Positions 24,852 to 34,047 are shown, numbered from the stretch's first letter. The stretch is DNA of 64,000 nt from Engelhardtia mirabilis (GCF_007748095.1 NZ_CP036287.1:1426001-1490000); one strand, 5' to 3'. The notes: generated by a model not told the origin, from the letters alone. A program made the numbers and translations.

Positions 24852-25562
24852 ATGTGCGGCCGCTACGTCCTCAGCACTTGGGTCGACGTGCTCGACCTGC
24901 TCGGTCTGGATTCCGCCGACGCGAGTTGGTTCGAGCCTCGCTTCAACATCGCTCCGACCCAGTCGGCTCCGGTCTTCCTTCAGCGAGATTCCGCGGCCCC
25001 CTTGCTCGACGAGCGGCTCCGGTGGGGTCTGATTCCCCACTGGGCCAAGGAGCGGTCCTTCGGAGCGCGCTGCATCAACGCGCGGGGCGAGACGGCCCAC
25101 GAGAAGCCGAGCTTCCGAGAGGCCTTCGCGCGACGCCGATGCATCGTTCCCGCGACCGGCTTCTACGAGTGGCAGCGCGAGGGAAGAGAGCGGCTGCCCT
25201 ATTTCGTGCACCGTTCGGACGGAGAGCCGATGCTGTTCGCCGGCCTGTGGTCGTCGTGGAGCGAGCGCACGACGGACACGATGTTCGAGTCGGAGTCCGT
25301 GCTCGAGACCTTCACGATCGTGACGCGTGCCGCCGAGGGACCCTTGACTCGCATCCACGACCGCGCACCTCTTATCTTGGACCCGATACTCGCACGGCAG
25401 TGGGCGACCCTCGGACACCTCGACACGGCGGCGGCTCGGGAGGTCGTGGCCGAGGCTCCGACTCCCGAACTCAGCCTGCGGCCGGTGGCCAAGGCCGTGA
25501 ACAACGTCCGCCACCAGGGGGCCGAACTGGTCATCGAGTGTGTGGGCCACGGCGTCCGCTAG
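24852..25562 (+). CDS. SOS response-associated peptidase (SRAP), YedK/HMCES family
   Basis: A 236-residue protein of normal family length. It shields abasic sites in single-stranded DNA by forming a thiazolidine DNA-protein crosslink through the N-terminal Cys. The active-site residues are all seen: C2 (MCGRYVLS), N76 in CINARGET, E106 in PATGFYEWQ and H169 in RIHDRAPLIL. The Cys directly after the initiator Met fixes the start at ATG 24852. No LexA box was noticed. Its TAG stop is made by the TA target site plus the first base of the foldback element that follows. Confidence 0.93.
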   Translation: MCGRYVLSTWVDVLDLLGLDSADASWFEPRFNIAPTQSAPVFLQRDSAAPLLDERLRWGLIPHWAKERSFGARCINARGETAHEKPSFREAFARRRCIVPATGFYEWQREGRERLPYFVHRSDGEPMLFAGLWSSWSERTTDTMFESESVLETFTIVTRAAEGPLTRIHDRAPLILDPILARQWATLGHLDTAAAREVVAEAPTPELSLRPVAKAVNNVRHQGAELVIECVGHGVR

Positions 25563-25724
25563 TGTCCTGGATCGGAAATTCGGCGTCACTGCCCGGAGGT
25601 CCGATCGATGCTGGCTAGGCGCGCCGACGACGCGTATCCGCTGCGATACTCGGAGGAGGCGCTGGCGACGCCAGCGGCGATCGGAGCCCGGGAAGTGACG
25701 CCGAATTTCTGATCCAGGACACTA
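25560..25724. mobile_element. MITE-like foldback element flanked by TA
   Basis: The outer 30 bases on each side (25561-25590 and 25694-25723) are inverted copies with one mismatch, and the similarity continues inward with small differences to about 57 bases, so the 161-bp core can fold into one long hairpin. TA stands at both outer borders (25560-25561 and 25723-25724), as expected for a TA-duplicating IS630/Tc1-mariner type insertion. The element has no coding capacity and would need a transposase in trans. It sits exactly between the converging SRAP and RRM genes. Removing it with one TA would still leave TAG as the SRAP stop, so the insertion looks neutral. Family assignment is inference. 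Confidence 0.75.
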
Positions 25725-25732
25725 GCTCGGCC

Positions 25733-25987
25733 TCAATCGCGGGAGCGCGCCAGGTCCACGCGCAACGGCCTCCCTGCGAGCAGCTCGCCGTCCAAGGCTG
25801 TCGCGGCTCGCTCGGCGGCGTCGTCGGAGTCCAGTTCGAGGAATGCGAATCCCCGTGGTCGTCCGGAGCTGCGGTCGACCGGGACGAAGACGTCGGTCAC
25901 CACGAACCCGAGCAGCTCGGCTGCCGTGCGTATGTCCGAGGCCCTCGCCTCCCAGGCGAGGTTCCCCACGAAGAGTCGATTGGTCAT
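25733..25987 (-). CDS. Small RRM RNA-binding protein
   Basis: An 84-residue single RNA recognition motif. RNP2 is LFVGNLAWEA (residues 5-14) and RNP1 is RGFAFLEL (about 44-51). The end RPLRVDLARSRD is typical of bacterial Rbp-type proteins, which bind RNA with their two central motifs and often act in cold or stress responses. The last seven residues form a short basic-acidic tail rather than the longer Gly-rich tail of some relatives. It stops nine bases from the foldback element and diverges from the GGDEF gene across 279 bp, in which I see no clear promoter. Confidence 0.88.
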   Translation of the reverse strand: MTNRLFVGNLAWEARASDIRTAAELLGFVVTDVFVPVDRSSGRPRGFAFLELDSDDAAERAATALDGELLAGRPLRVDLARSRD

Positions 25988-26266
25988 CGGATTGCGGTCA
26001 CGGGGTTCTTGGCGTCGAGGTCGGTCCCGATGCCCTGCGACCTACGGACGGGCGGGGGGGTCCTCGGTTACACCCGAACTCGATTCTCCCGCGGGGCCGC
26101 CGACGGGCCCTGTGGCCCCTGGGACAGCCCCGAGCTGACTTTGGCACCGATCCGTCAACCGGGCCCCCCCGCGCGCCGTCCGGGGCAGGGGATCGGATAC
26201 CCTCATCCGGCGCCGGGAGGTACTCCCGCCTCAATAGGCGCAAGTTCGGCTCCCCTTGTCACTCCC

Positions 26267-27658
26267 ATGATTCCCCTTGAACGGGCATTCGCTGAGCGAG
26301 ACGGCAACGTCCTGCTGCGCGCTGCTCTCCACGATTCGCCCGACGCCGTTGTCGTTGCCGACGATGATCGTCGCGTCGTGGGCCTGAACGAGGCCGCGGA
26401 ACAATTGTTCGGCTGGAGACTGGCGGACGTCGTCGGCCGAACTCTCGACGTGTTCCATGCGGAGCCGGCCCACGGACGCGACCTCGAGGAGTCTTCCGAC
26501 CCTGGCACGGCCGGCCGTGGCGATCGCCGCCTGCGTCGGTCCGGTGGGGAGGTCTTCATCGGCGAGACCGCCGAGACGCCCATCTGTGATGACGGCGGCC
26601 GTTCGATCGGAATGCTGGTGACGATTCGCGACGTCACCAACGATCGCCGCACCCTGCGGGCCATGTCCGAGCTCTACTCCGTGATCTCGTCGCGCGAGCT
26701 GTGCTACCAGGACAAGGTCGAACGCATCCTCGAGATCGGTGCGGCGACGTTCGGGACCTCGAGCGGCATGGTCTGTCGTGTCGACGGCGAGGCCGTGACC
26801 GTCTGTCACACCTACGACGGCGAACAGATTTACCAGCCCGGACAACGGCTCTCCGCCGCGCGCAGCTTCTGCGGCGAAGTCCTGCGTCGTAACACTGCGG
26901 TCGCCTGCCACCACGTGGGCGCGAGTGAGCTTCGCCACCAACCCTTCTACGACGACGGTCTGGTGGAGTCGGGTATCGGAGCGCCGCTGAACGTCGACGG
27001 CGAGCGCTTCGGCACGGTCTCGTTCCTCTCACCGGAGCCGCGTGCCTGGCCCTTCTCGGAGCAGGACGTCGACTTCGTGCGGCTCCTCTCGGAGTGGATC
27101 GGCAACGAGATCGCGCGGGAGCGGGACCTTCAAGCCTTGCGCGCTGCGCACGAGCGCCTGCGGGCCCTGGCCTCCACCGACGAGCTGACCGGGGTCGGCA
27201 GCCGACGACACTTCATGGACCTCGCTCGACACGATTGGGAGCGCACGCGGCGCAACGGACGCCCGTTGAGCATGCTCGTGGTCGACCTCGACCACTTCCG
27301 GAAGGTCAACGAGACCCATGGTCACGCGGCCGGGGACGAGCTCTTGGCCGCGGTCGCCGGGGCCTGCCGCCGCGTTCTGCGAGCGGCCGACGTCTTCGCA
27401 CGCATCGGCGGTGAGGAGTTCGCGGTGCTGCTCCCGGAGGCGGGCGAAGAGCGTGCGCTCGAGGTCGCGGAACGTCTGCGAGCGGCGATCGGTGAGGTCA
27501 CGGTCGACGGGGCCGACGCGGGGGCCTCGGTCACGGCCAGCATCGGCGCGGTCACGGCCGGCGAAGCCGATAGCGACGTGCGCGCACTCATGGCGCGGGC
27601 GGACGAGGCTCTCGAGCGCGCCAAGGAGCGGGGCCGCAACCGCGTCGAGACCATCTGA
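26267..27658 (+). CDS. PAS-GAF-GGDEF diguanylate cyclase
   Basis: A 463-residue soluble protein. Order: PAS (about 12-125, LHDSPDAVVVADDDRRVVGL and GMLVTIRDVTNDR), GAF (about 140-290, ILEIGAATFGTSSGMVCRV, GIGAPLNVDG) and GGDEF (about 300-463). The cyclase site is GGEEF (381-385), with LVVDLDHFRKVNETHGHAAGD for metal and substrate binding. An inhibitory RxxD site (R372-D375) lies five residues before it, so c-di-GMP feedback inhibition is expected. ATG 26267 is chosen because the PAS domain starts soon after; the open frame upstream looks non-coding. It makes c-di-GMP in response to a signal sensed by PAS or GAF. No EAL or PilZ gene is near. Confidence 0.92.
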   Translation: MIPLERAFAERDGNVLLRAALHDSPDAVVVADDDRRVVGLNEAAEQLFGWRLADVVGRTLDVFHAEPAHGRDLEESSDPGTAGRGDRRLRRSGGEVFIGETAETPICDDGGRSIGMLVTIRDVTNDRRTLRAMSELYSVISSRELCYQDKVERILEIGAATFGTSSGMVCRVDGEAVTVCHTYDGEQIYQPGQRLSAARSFCGEVLRRNTAVACHHVGASELRHQPFYDDGLVESGIGAPLNVDGERFGTVSFLSPEPRAWPFSEQDVDFVRLLSEWIGNEIARERDLQALRAAHERLRALASTDELTGVGSRRHFMDLARHDWERTRRNGRPLSMLVVDLDHFRKVNETHGHAAGDELLAAVAGACRRVLRAADVFARIGGEEFAVLLPEAGEERALEVAERLRAAIGEVTVDGADAGASVTASIGAVTAGEADSDVRALMARADEALERAKERGRNRVETI

Positions 27659-27960
27659 CCTGCGGCCCTCACGGAGGGCGACCGTGGGCGTCGGCGCACC
27701 GGGTCCGCTTCGGGGTCCGTCAAGGTCCGCGCCGCGACGGTCCCCTCGGCGGCGCCGCATCGGGCCGCCAGTGCCGAGGGTGGGAGCATTGCTGAGCCTT
27801 CGCCCGATCCGATTCCCAGGATAGGGGCGGCACCGAGACCTCGGACCACGAAGGCTCTCGGGGGGAATTCCGAGTTGGTAGGTAACGGCTAGCGCAGGGC
27901 CGCGTTCCGAACGTGTGAACGGGCAGCTCGCGCCGTGCGTGCGACTCCCCCAAGCTACCC
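27659..27960. other. 302-bp intergenic region
   Basis: No gene or confident RNA structure is seen. GGTAGGTAACGG at about 27874 superficially resembles part of a c-di-GMP riboswitch, but the conserved companion segments are missing. Confidence 0.4.
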
Positions 27961-28464
27961 ATGCCGCCGATTGATCCGTCGACCAGCCTCCGCGCCGCCC
28001 TCGACCTCTACGTCGAATGGCCCACCCACGGGCGCTCCCTCCAGCTGGGCGAAGTTCAGGTGCGGGAGGGAGAGCCCACCGAGGCCATTCCGCAGCGTGT
28101 CTGGACGGAGCTGCTCCGAGTTGCCGACTCCCTCGGTGTCTCGAGTCCCTGCCTGTTCCGGGCGATCCGCTTGGAGTGGCCTTCGCGAGGCGGCACCGCG
28201 GGTCGGCTGTTGCTGCATCCGAACCCACGTGAGGGTGCCGGCGCGCTGCGGCGCGAGCTGGCCTCGGCCCTGGGAACCGAGCTGATTCAGTTCGGTATCG
28301 ACTGGGGGGGGCAGCGCGAGTCCGAGGCCGAAGTCGATGCGCCGGGGGGACCTGCAGCGCAGGCGCATCCGGCGGGCGCGCACGATCAAGGCGCGACCAA
28401 GGACAGGCGGCTCCGGATCGGACTCGACGGTGTCGAGATCCGCGACCGAGCCGAGATGGCCTGA
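27961..28464 (+). CDS. Hypothetical protein
   Basis: A 167-residue predicted protein without a recognised domain. Third codon positions are strongly G/C-biased in this frame, as in neighbouring genes, which supports coding. It begins with SLRAALDLYVEWPTHGRSL, has a compact mixed alpha/beta character to about residue 118 (ELIQFGIDWGG), then a polar, Gly/Ala/His-rich tail. There is no signal peptide or membrane segment. ATG 27961 has no Shine-Dalgarno site. It converges on the multi-PAS kinase gene with 32 bp between stops. Function unknown. Confidence 0.5.
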   Translation: MPPIDPSTSLRAALDLYVEWPTHGRSLQLGEVQVREGEPTEAIPQRVWTELLRVADSLGVSSPCLFRAIRLEWPSRGGTAGRLLLHPNPREGAGALRRELASALGTELIQFGIDWGGQRESEAEVDAPGGPAAQAHPAGAHDQGATKDRRLRIGLDGVEIRDRAEMA

Positions 28465-28496
28465 GTCTCGACGACCGATCCGATCGCGCGGGGGGA

Positions 28497-31094
28497 TCAG
28501 TCGGATTCGGACGTGGCCCCGCGTTCCAGCAGTGCCGCGACTGCTGCCACCAGGTCACCCGGCTGGAACGGCTTGCGAAGCAGGGCCGCCGCTGGAATGC
28601 GCTCGTCGAGTTCGAACTCCGGCGCACCGGTGATGATCAAGACCGGCAGCTGCTGACCCGCGGCCCGCAGGCTCGCGACGCAGTCGGCGCCGACCATGCC
28701 GGGCAGGTCGTGGTCGAGGATCAAGGCGTCGAAGCGGTCGGGAGCGGCCAACACCTCGGCCAGGGCACGATCGCCGGCCTGGACCGCATCGACCTCGAGG
28801 CCGCACTCGCGCAGGGTGCGTTGGGCCAACTCCGACAGGCGCCGATTGTCCTCGGCCAGCAGCACCCGGCCGTGCAGCACTCCGCCGGTCCGCGGAAGCT
28901 TCACGTTGCTCTTGCTCCGCGGGTGGGGGCCCACGAGCCTCGGGAGCCACACGGAGAAGGTCGTCCCCTGTCCAGGCTCGGACTCGACCTCCACGCGACC
29001 GCCGTGACCGCTCACGATGCCGTGCAGGATCGAGAGACCCAGGCCCGTGCCCTTGCCGCGCGGCTTGGTCGTGAAGTACGGCTCGAAGATCCGAGCGTGG
29101 AGTTCGGGGGCAATGCCCGGGCCGTCGTCGTGGATGCGAAGCACGACCTCGTCATCCAGGGTCTCGAGCGTGCAGCGCAGCTCGCCGCCGTCGGGCATCG
29201 CGTCGCGGGCGTTGATGGCCAAGTTCATCAGGACTTGACCGAGCTGGTCGGCATTGCCGAGGACTCGGGCGTCGACGGCCGCGGAGGTGTCGACCTCGAT
29301 GGCGATCGACGCCGGCAGGGTCCGGTGCAGCAGCCGGCCGGTGCGTTCGACGACCTCGGTCAGGTCGACCGGCGTGGCTTCGCTGCCCGGGAGCCTCGAG
29401 AAGGTCAAGAGCGCCTTGGCCACGCCCTCGGCGTCGCGGGCCGCCTCGAGCACGGTGTCGAGGGCCTCGCGCGCGGGGTCTTGCTCGTCGATGGCCAGAC
29501 GAGCCAGCTCCGTGTAGCCGGAGATGATCGTCAGCAGGTTGTTGAAGTCGTGGGCCACGCCGCTGGCCAGGCGACCGATCGCGTCCATGCGCTGGGCGTG
29601 CCAGAGCTGTTCCTTGCGGTCGCGTAGTTCGGCCTCCGCCGCGAGCTGAGCCGTCACGTCTCGCAGGACAACGTGCAACACCTCGCGACCCTCGAGCAGG
29701 ATGTGCTCGAGGGACATGCGAACCCGTCGGCGCGGCCCGGACCGCGGTTCGATCTCGAGCTGCGAATCCTCCGCGGAGGTCAGGCCACGGGCCGCACAGG
29801 CGCCGGCGAATGCCATCTTCGAGCCCTCCGCGATCAGGTCGAGCAGGGACTCCCGCAGCAGTTGCTCGCGGTCGCCGCCGAGTAGCTCCACGGCCCTCGA
29901 GTTCAGGCGAATGGGCACCAGGGTCCGCGCATCGAGCACCAGCGCCGCGTCGGGCAATTCCTCGAACAGGGTGCGGTAGAGCGCCTCGGCGGCCAGCAGC
30001 CGCTCCTCGGCCAACCGCGCCTCGGTCACGTCTCGCGCAGTTCCGATCATGCGCTCGGGCTGGCCCGTGGCGTCCGAGAGGACGCGGCCGCGGGCCTCGA
30101 TCCAACGCAGACTCCCATCACTCCGCAGGATCCGGTGTTCGGTCTCGTAGGGCTCGTTGGTGTGCAGTGCCGTCTCGATGTCATGCCCGGTCGCGCCGCG
30201 GTCGTCCGGGTGGATCAGGGCCCGGTAGTGCTCCACGGTCCCGCCGAAGTCGCCTGGCGCGATCCCGAAGATGCGCGCCGTCTGCTCGGACCAGGTGACC
30301 TCGCCGGTCTTGACCCACCACTCCCACAGGCCGACGCCGCCACCGTCCATGGCCAGTTGCAGGCGGGTGCGACCGGCCTCGACCTCGAGCTCGGCGCGTC
30401 GGCGCTCGGTCACGTCGCGGCAGTTGGCCACGATCGCCGTCACGTCCGGGTCGTCGAGCAGGTTGGTGGCAACGACTTCCATCCAATGGGAGGCGCCCTG
30501 CCCGTCGATCAGACGCACGGTGAACAGCGACGACGAGGCGGGTGTGGCACGCACCCGCTCGAGCTGTTCGCGCGCGCTGGCCCGGTCGTCGGGATGCAGG
30601 GTTCTGAGTACCGAGCGGCCGATGGTCTCTTCGGGAATCGTGCCGTAAAGACGCGACGCCGGACTGCTCACTTCGACCAGGTTGAGCTCCGCATCGATCT
30701 GGCAGACCACGTCCCAGCCCTGCTCGATCAGTCGGCGGAAGTGCCTCTCGCGGCGCGACAGTTCCTCTTCGGCGGCCTTGTGGTGGGAGATGTCGGAGAT
30801 CGTCCCGCAGACCAGGGAGCGCTCGCGGTCGGGGAACCGCACCAGTCGCACCTCGCACGGCAGCGGCCGACCCTGCTGGTCCTGGTGTGTCCATTCGAAC
30901 CGCGGAGAGCCGCCCTCCAGGGCCTGGATGACGTACTCGCGAGCTGCATCGTCGGAGCGACGCCCGTCCGGCTGGTGGGTCGGACTGACCTGCGCCGGCC
31001 CCTGTTGAAGGAGTCTCTCGCGTCCGAGGCCGAACAGCCTCAGGGCCCGGGCGTTGGCGTCGACGAAGCGGCCGGTTTCGGAGTCCAACACCAC
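28497..31094 (-). CDS. Multi-PAS hybrid histidine kinase
   Basis: An 865-residue soluble kinase from GTG 31094. It has about four PAS domains (near 1-95, 105-225, 235-355 and 360-480; PAC signatures VCGTISDISHHK, VANCRDVTERRR, IGTARDVTEARL and VLRDVTAQLAAE), HisKA with H515 in GVAHDFNNLLTIISGYTELA, HATPase_c (DDGPGIAPELHARIFEPYF, GTGLGLSILHGIV) and a receiver with LILDHDLPGMVG. This is the common layout of cytoplasmic hybrid kinases whose receiver passes phosphate on or inhibits the kinase. The start is uncertain: the same frame upstream back to the stop at 31230-31232 still reads like a PAS N-cap (FRALLEALPEAIVVLD) but offers no ATG, GTG or TTG. Confidence 0.9.
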   Translation of the reverse strand: MVLDSETGRFVDANARALRLFGLGRERLLQQGPAQVSPTHQPDGRRSDDAAREYVIQALEGGSPRFEWTHQDQQGRPLPCEVRLVRFPDRERSLVCGTISDISHHKAAEEELSRRERHFRRLIEQGWDVVCQIDAELNLVEVSSPASRLYGTIPEETIGRSVLRTLHPDDRASAREQLERVRATPASSSLFTVRLIDGQGASHWMEVVATNLLDDPDVTAIVANCRDVTERRRAELEVEAGRTRLQLAMDGGGVGLWEWWVKTGEVTWSEQTARIFGIAPGDFGGTVEHYRALIHPDDRGATGHDIETALHTNEPYETEHRILRSDGSLRWIEARGRVLSDATGQPERMIGTARDVTEARLAEERLLAAEALYRTLFEELPDAALVLDARTLVPIRLNSRAVELLGGDREQLLRESLLDLIAEGSKMAFAGACAARGLTSAEDSQLEIEPRSGPRRRVRMSLEHILLEGREVLHVVLRDVTAQLAAEAELRDRKEQLWHAQRMDAIGRLASGVAHDFNNLLTIISGYTELARLAIDEQDPAREALDTVLEAARDAEGVAKALLTFSRLPGSEATPVDLTEVVERTGRLLHRTLPASIAIEVDTSAAVDARVLGNADQLGQVLMNLAINARDAMPDGGELRCTLETLDDEVVLRIHDDGPGIAPELHARIFEPYFTTKPRGKGTGLGLSILHGIVSGHGGRVEVESEPGQGTTFSVWLPRLVGPHPRSKSNVKLPRTGGVLHGRVLLAEDNRRLSELAQRTLRECGLEVDAVQAGDRALAEVLAAPDRFDALILDHDLPGMVGADCVASLRAAGQQLPVLIITGAPEFELDERIPAAALLRKPFQPGDLVAAVAALLERGATSESD

Positions 31095-31229
31095 GATCGC
31101 CTCCGGCAGTGCTTCGAGCAGTGCGCGGAAGGGGTCAGAGGCCGCCTCGGAGGCATCGGGGATGTCGGGTCGATGGGAAGCGATGCTCCCATGATGAACG
31201 CGCGACCCCGGTGCTGGCCAGCCTCTGCT

Positions 31230-32561
31230 TCAGTCGTCGTCGAGGTCGATGCCGGCCTCGCGTGCAGCGGCTTGCAGCATCTCGAGCAGCGCGGTCCGCT
31301 CGGCCTCGTCGAGCTCGGGCAGCTCGCGCACGCGCCGGATCCTATCGCGCAGGATGGTCGCCGGGTCGCGGGGCGCGGTGGGCGCGGCGACCGGGGGCGG
31401 GGCGCCCTCCCCGGGCGCCGGCTCCGGCACGGGGATCCGCGCCCCGGGTGGCGGCGGTCCCAGGACCGCCTGGCCGATCACCGTCATGGCCAGGATGCGG
31501 CTGGCCTCGCGGCGGCCCTCGTCGTTGAGGTGGGACGGGTTGGCGAACAGCCCCGGGGCACGCAGCTGGCCGAAGCGGTTGAGGTCGTGGTACTCGAAGC
31601 CACGGGCCCGCAGGGGCTCCACGATCTCGCGCTCGTAGTCCTCGAGCTGCCGCCACTGCTCGCGGTCGAACGCCTGCAGGACCGGCATGCGCACGAAGAC
31701 CACCTTGCAGGGCAGGTCCTCGAGCACGTCGAGGAGGGAGATGAACGTCTCCACGTCGAAGCGGCGCAGCTCGGCCTCCTCGATCGTGGCGCCGCGCTCC
31801 TGGATCTCGTCGCGCACCGCGCGCGCAAGGCCGAACTCGCGCCGGCTGAGCTCCTTGAAGTTGCGAAGCGGCAGGCCGCGCGTCTCGTGCAGGTGCTCGA
31901 TGTAGCGGCCGGCGTCGCTCATCAGGAACTGCGGCAGGGTCCAGGGTGCGCGCACGCCGCGCAGTGGGGCCAGGGACAGCTCCTGGAGTTGGGCCGTGGT
32001 CAGGGCACCGAGGTCGATCTGGAACAGGTCCGAGGTCGAGGCCAGCATCTGGAAGTCGAGCGGTCGCGCCGTCTCGTCCGGCAGGACGTAGAAGAAGCGC
32101 GCCTCCAGGCCGATCACGAGCAGGTCGCGCGGCGGTCGCGGCTGGACCAGCTCGCGCACGATCTTCGAGAGGGTCCACGAGCGCATGCCCTGGACGGGCA
32201 GGCGCACGACCTCCACGGGGCGGTCGGGCTTGAACGACAGGATCTGGGTGATGAGGTTCGGCTCGATGCCCGCCAGCACGCGGCTGGAGCCCAGGATCAG
32301 GACGTCCTCGGGCTCCTCCCGCAGGGCGTGGGCCAGGAGCTGGATCTGGTTCTGCTCGACCTGGGGCGGGACCATCAGCCGCAGCGGCGTGAGGCCGAGC
32401 AGGAAGTCGCTGAACAGCACCATCCCGACGAAGCCCGCCGCGATCAGGACCTGGCGACGACCCAGCCCGAAGCGCGGCTGCTCGGCCACGGCGCCCCCGC
32501 CCGAGGCCTCGCGGCCGTCGGATCCGCTGCCGGTCTGCGCTGGATCGTGTCGTGTTTCCAC
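31230..32561 (-). CDS. SGNH-fold (DltD/AlgX-like) partner of the MBOAT acyltransferase
   Basis: A 443-residue protein from GTG 32561, four bases after the MBOAT stop. One TM helix (about residues 34-56, VLIAAGFVGMVLFSDFLL) puts the rest outside. ILGSSRVLAGIEP resembles the GxSxx nucleophile block of DltD and other acyl-transferring SGNH-like proteins, and NPSHLNDEGRREASRIL carries the C-terminal His; the Asp of the triad is not clear. The C-terminal 90 residues are Pro/Ala-rich, then helical and acidic. In known systems the MBOAT passes an acyl group across the membrane and the SGNH partner places it on a polymer. Which polymer is modified here cannot be told. Confidence 0.7.
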   Translation of the reverse strand: METRHDPAQTGSGSDGREASGGGAVAEQPRFGLGRRQVLIAAGFVGMVLFSDFLLGLTPLRLMVPPQVEQNQIQLLAHALREEPEDVLILGSSRVLAGIEPNLITQILSFKPDRPVEVVRLPVQGMRSWTLSKIVRELVQPRPPRDLLVIGLEARFFYVLPDETARPLDFQMLASTSDLFQIDLGALTTAQLQELSLAPLRGVRAPWTLPQFLMSDAGRYIEHLHETRGLPLRNFKELSRREFGLARAVRDEIQERGATIEEAELRRFDVETFISLLDVLEDLPCKVVFVRMPVLQAFDREQWRQLEDYEREIVEPLRARGFEYHDLNRFGQLRAPGLFANPSHLNDEGRREASRILAMTVIGQAVLGPPPPGARIPVPEPAPGEGAPPPVAAPTAPRDPATILRDRIRRVRELPELDEAERTALLEMLQAAAREAGIDLDDD

Positions 32562-32565
32562 TGGT

Positions 32566-33963
32566 TCAGAACTGGAAGTAGATGAACGGCCGGTCGAGCC
32601 CGGAGGCGTTCAGGATCAGCCCCAGGACCAGGGCGTAGATCGCGCCCTTCACCAGGCCGGGCAGGCCCAGGAAGCTGCTGCGCAGGGCCTCGACGGTCGC
32701 GCGCGGAGCCAGGTGCGTCGCAAAGCCGAAGCCCATCGCGACCAGCACCCAGGGCTCGATCACGGAGCTGCCCTGGGGCGCGAAGAGCGAGCCGAGCACG
32801 GCCCAGGCGTCGGACGGCGTGGCGGAGCGGAAGAAGACCCAGCCCAGGCACACGAGCTGGAACATCACCGCGCGGCGCAGCCAGACCCCGGCGCCGGTCT
32901 TCGGCTCCGGCAGGTCCACCAGTCGATCGACGATCAGCAGCAGTCCCTGGTAGGCGCCCCAGATCACGAACATCCAGGAGGCCCCGTGCCACAGGCCGCC
33001 GAGCAGCATGGTCAGGGCCAGGTTGCGGTAGGTGAACCACGGGCCGCCGCGGTTGCCGCCCAGGGAGATGTAGAGGTAGTCCCGCAGCCAGGTGGACAGG
33101 CTGATGTGCCAGCGGCGCCAGAAGTCCCGCGGAGAGGTGGCGCAGTAGGGCTTGTCGAAGTTCTCGCACAGCTCGAAGCCGAGCATCCGCGCCAGGCCGA
33201 TGGCGCAGTCGGAGTAGCCCGAGAAGTCGCCGTAGATCTGCAGGGCGTAGGCCCAGATCCCGAGCACCGAGGCCAGGCCGCCGTAGCTGGTCGGGTCGTT
33301 CCAGAAGTCGTCGACCAGGGTCCCGCCCAGGTAGTCGGCGATCACGACCTTCTTGACCAGGCCCCAGAAGAACAACGCCAGGCCGGACTCGAAGGCGGGC
33401 GCGGTCAGGACCGGCCGCGTTCGCATCTGCGGCAGGAAGTCGCGCGCCCGCACGATCGGCCCGGCCACCAGCTGCGGGAAGAAGGCCACGAACAGCGCGA
33501 AGCGGCCGAAGTCGCGCTCGGGCTCGAGCTGCCGGCGGTAGATGTCGAGGGTGTAGGAGAGGGTCTGGAAGGTGTAGAAGCTGATCCCGACCGGCAGGAT
33601 CACCTGCAGCGTCGGCAGGTGCGCTTCGAACCCCAGGGACTCGATCATCCGCGCGGCTTCGCGGGTGAAGAAGCCCCAGTACTTGAAGAAGCCCAGGGCG
33701 CCGAGGTTGCCCGCCAGGCTGATGCCGACCAGCATCCGGCGCCGGCGTTGGTCCTGGGCGCCGTGCAGGGCTTGGCCGACGACGAAGTCGAGCAGGGTCG
33801 ACGCGGCGATCAGGGCCAGGAAGCGCGGGTCCCACCAGCCGTAGAAGAAGTAGCTGGCCGCCAGCAGCCACCAGATGCGCGCGTGCTTGGTCCCGCTCAG
33901 CAGCCAGTAGACCGTCCAGACCGCTGCGATGAAGAGGGCGAACGGGTAGCTGTCGAAGAGCAC
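32566..33963 (-). CDS. MBOAT family O-acyltransferase (AlgI/DltB-like)
   Basis: A 465-residue polytopic membrane protein of normal family length with about ten hydrophobic segments. The catalytic His is H326 in GGLWHGASWMFVIWG. Other family blocks are LQVILPVGISFYTFQTLSYTLD, FFPQLVAGPIVRARDFL, YGDFSGYSDCAIGLARMLGF, ENFDKPYCATSPRDFWRRWH and ISLSTWLRDYLYISLGGNR. Such proteins transfer acetyl or other acyl groups to an exopolysaccharide, cell-wall polymer or lipid. A TATCCT -10-like hexamer (34005-34010, minus strand) lies 41 bp upstream. It forms a two-gene unit with the SGNH partner downstream. Confidence 0.93.
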   Translation of the reverse strand: MLFDSYPFALFIAAVWTVYWLLSGTKHARIWWLLAASYFFYGWWDPRFLALIAASTLLDFVVGQALHGAQDQRRRRMLVGISLAGNLGALGFFKYWGFFTREAARMIESLGFEAHLPTLQVILPVGISFYTFQTLSYTLDIYRRQLEPERDFGRFALFVAFFPQLVAGPIVRARDFLPQMRTRPVLTAPAFESGLALFFWGLVKKVVIADYLGGTLVDDFWNDPTSYGGLASVLGIWAYALQIYGDFSGYSDCAIGLARMLGFELCENFDKPYCATSPRDFWRRWHISLSTWLRDYLYISLGGNRGGPWFTYRNLALTMLLGGLWHGASWMFVIWGAYQGLLLIVDRLVDLPEPKTGAGVWLRRAVMFQLVCLGWVFFRSATPSDAWAVLGSLFAPQGSSVIEPWVLVAMGFGFATHLAPRATVEALRSSFLGLPGLVKGAIYALVLGLILNASGLDRPFIYFQF

Positions 33964-34047
33964 GGGAGGGGGGAGCGGCCGGGTCGGAGGGGCGCTGGGG
34001 CGTCAGGATACGACGAGGCCCGCGCTGGTGCTCGCCCTCGAACGGCT

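Noticed and set aside
27860..27900. GGTAGGTAACGG considered as a c-di-GMP riboswitch
   Set aside because: The other conserved segments of the GEMM motif are not found and the downstream gene gives no support.
30135..32585. 816-codon open frame antisense to the multi-PAS kinase and SGNH genes
   Set aside because: It crosses two genes with clear domains and has shadow-like composition without any motif.
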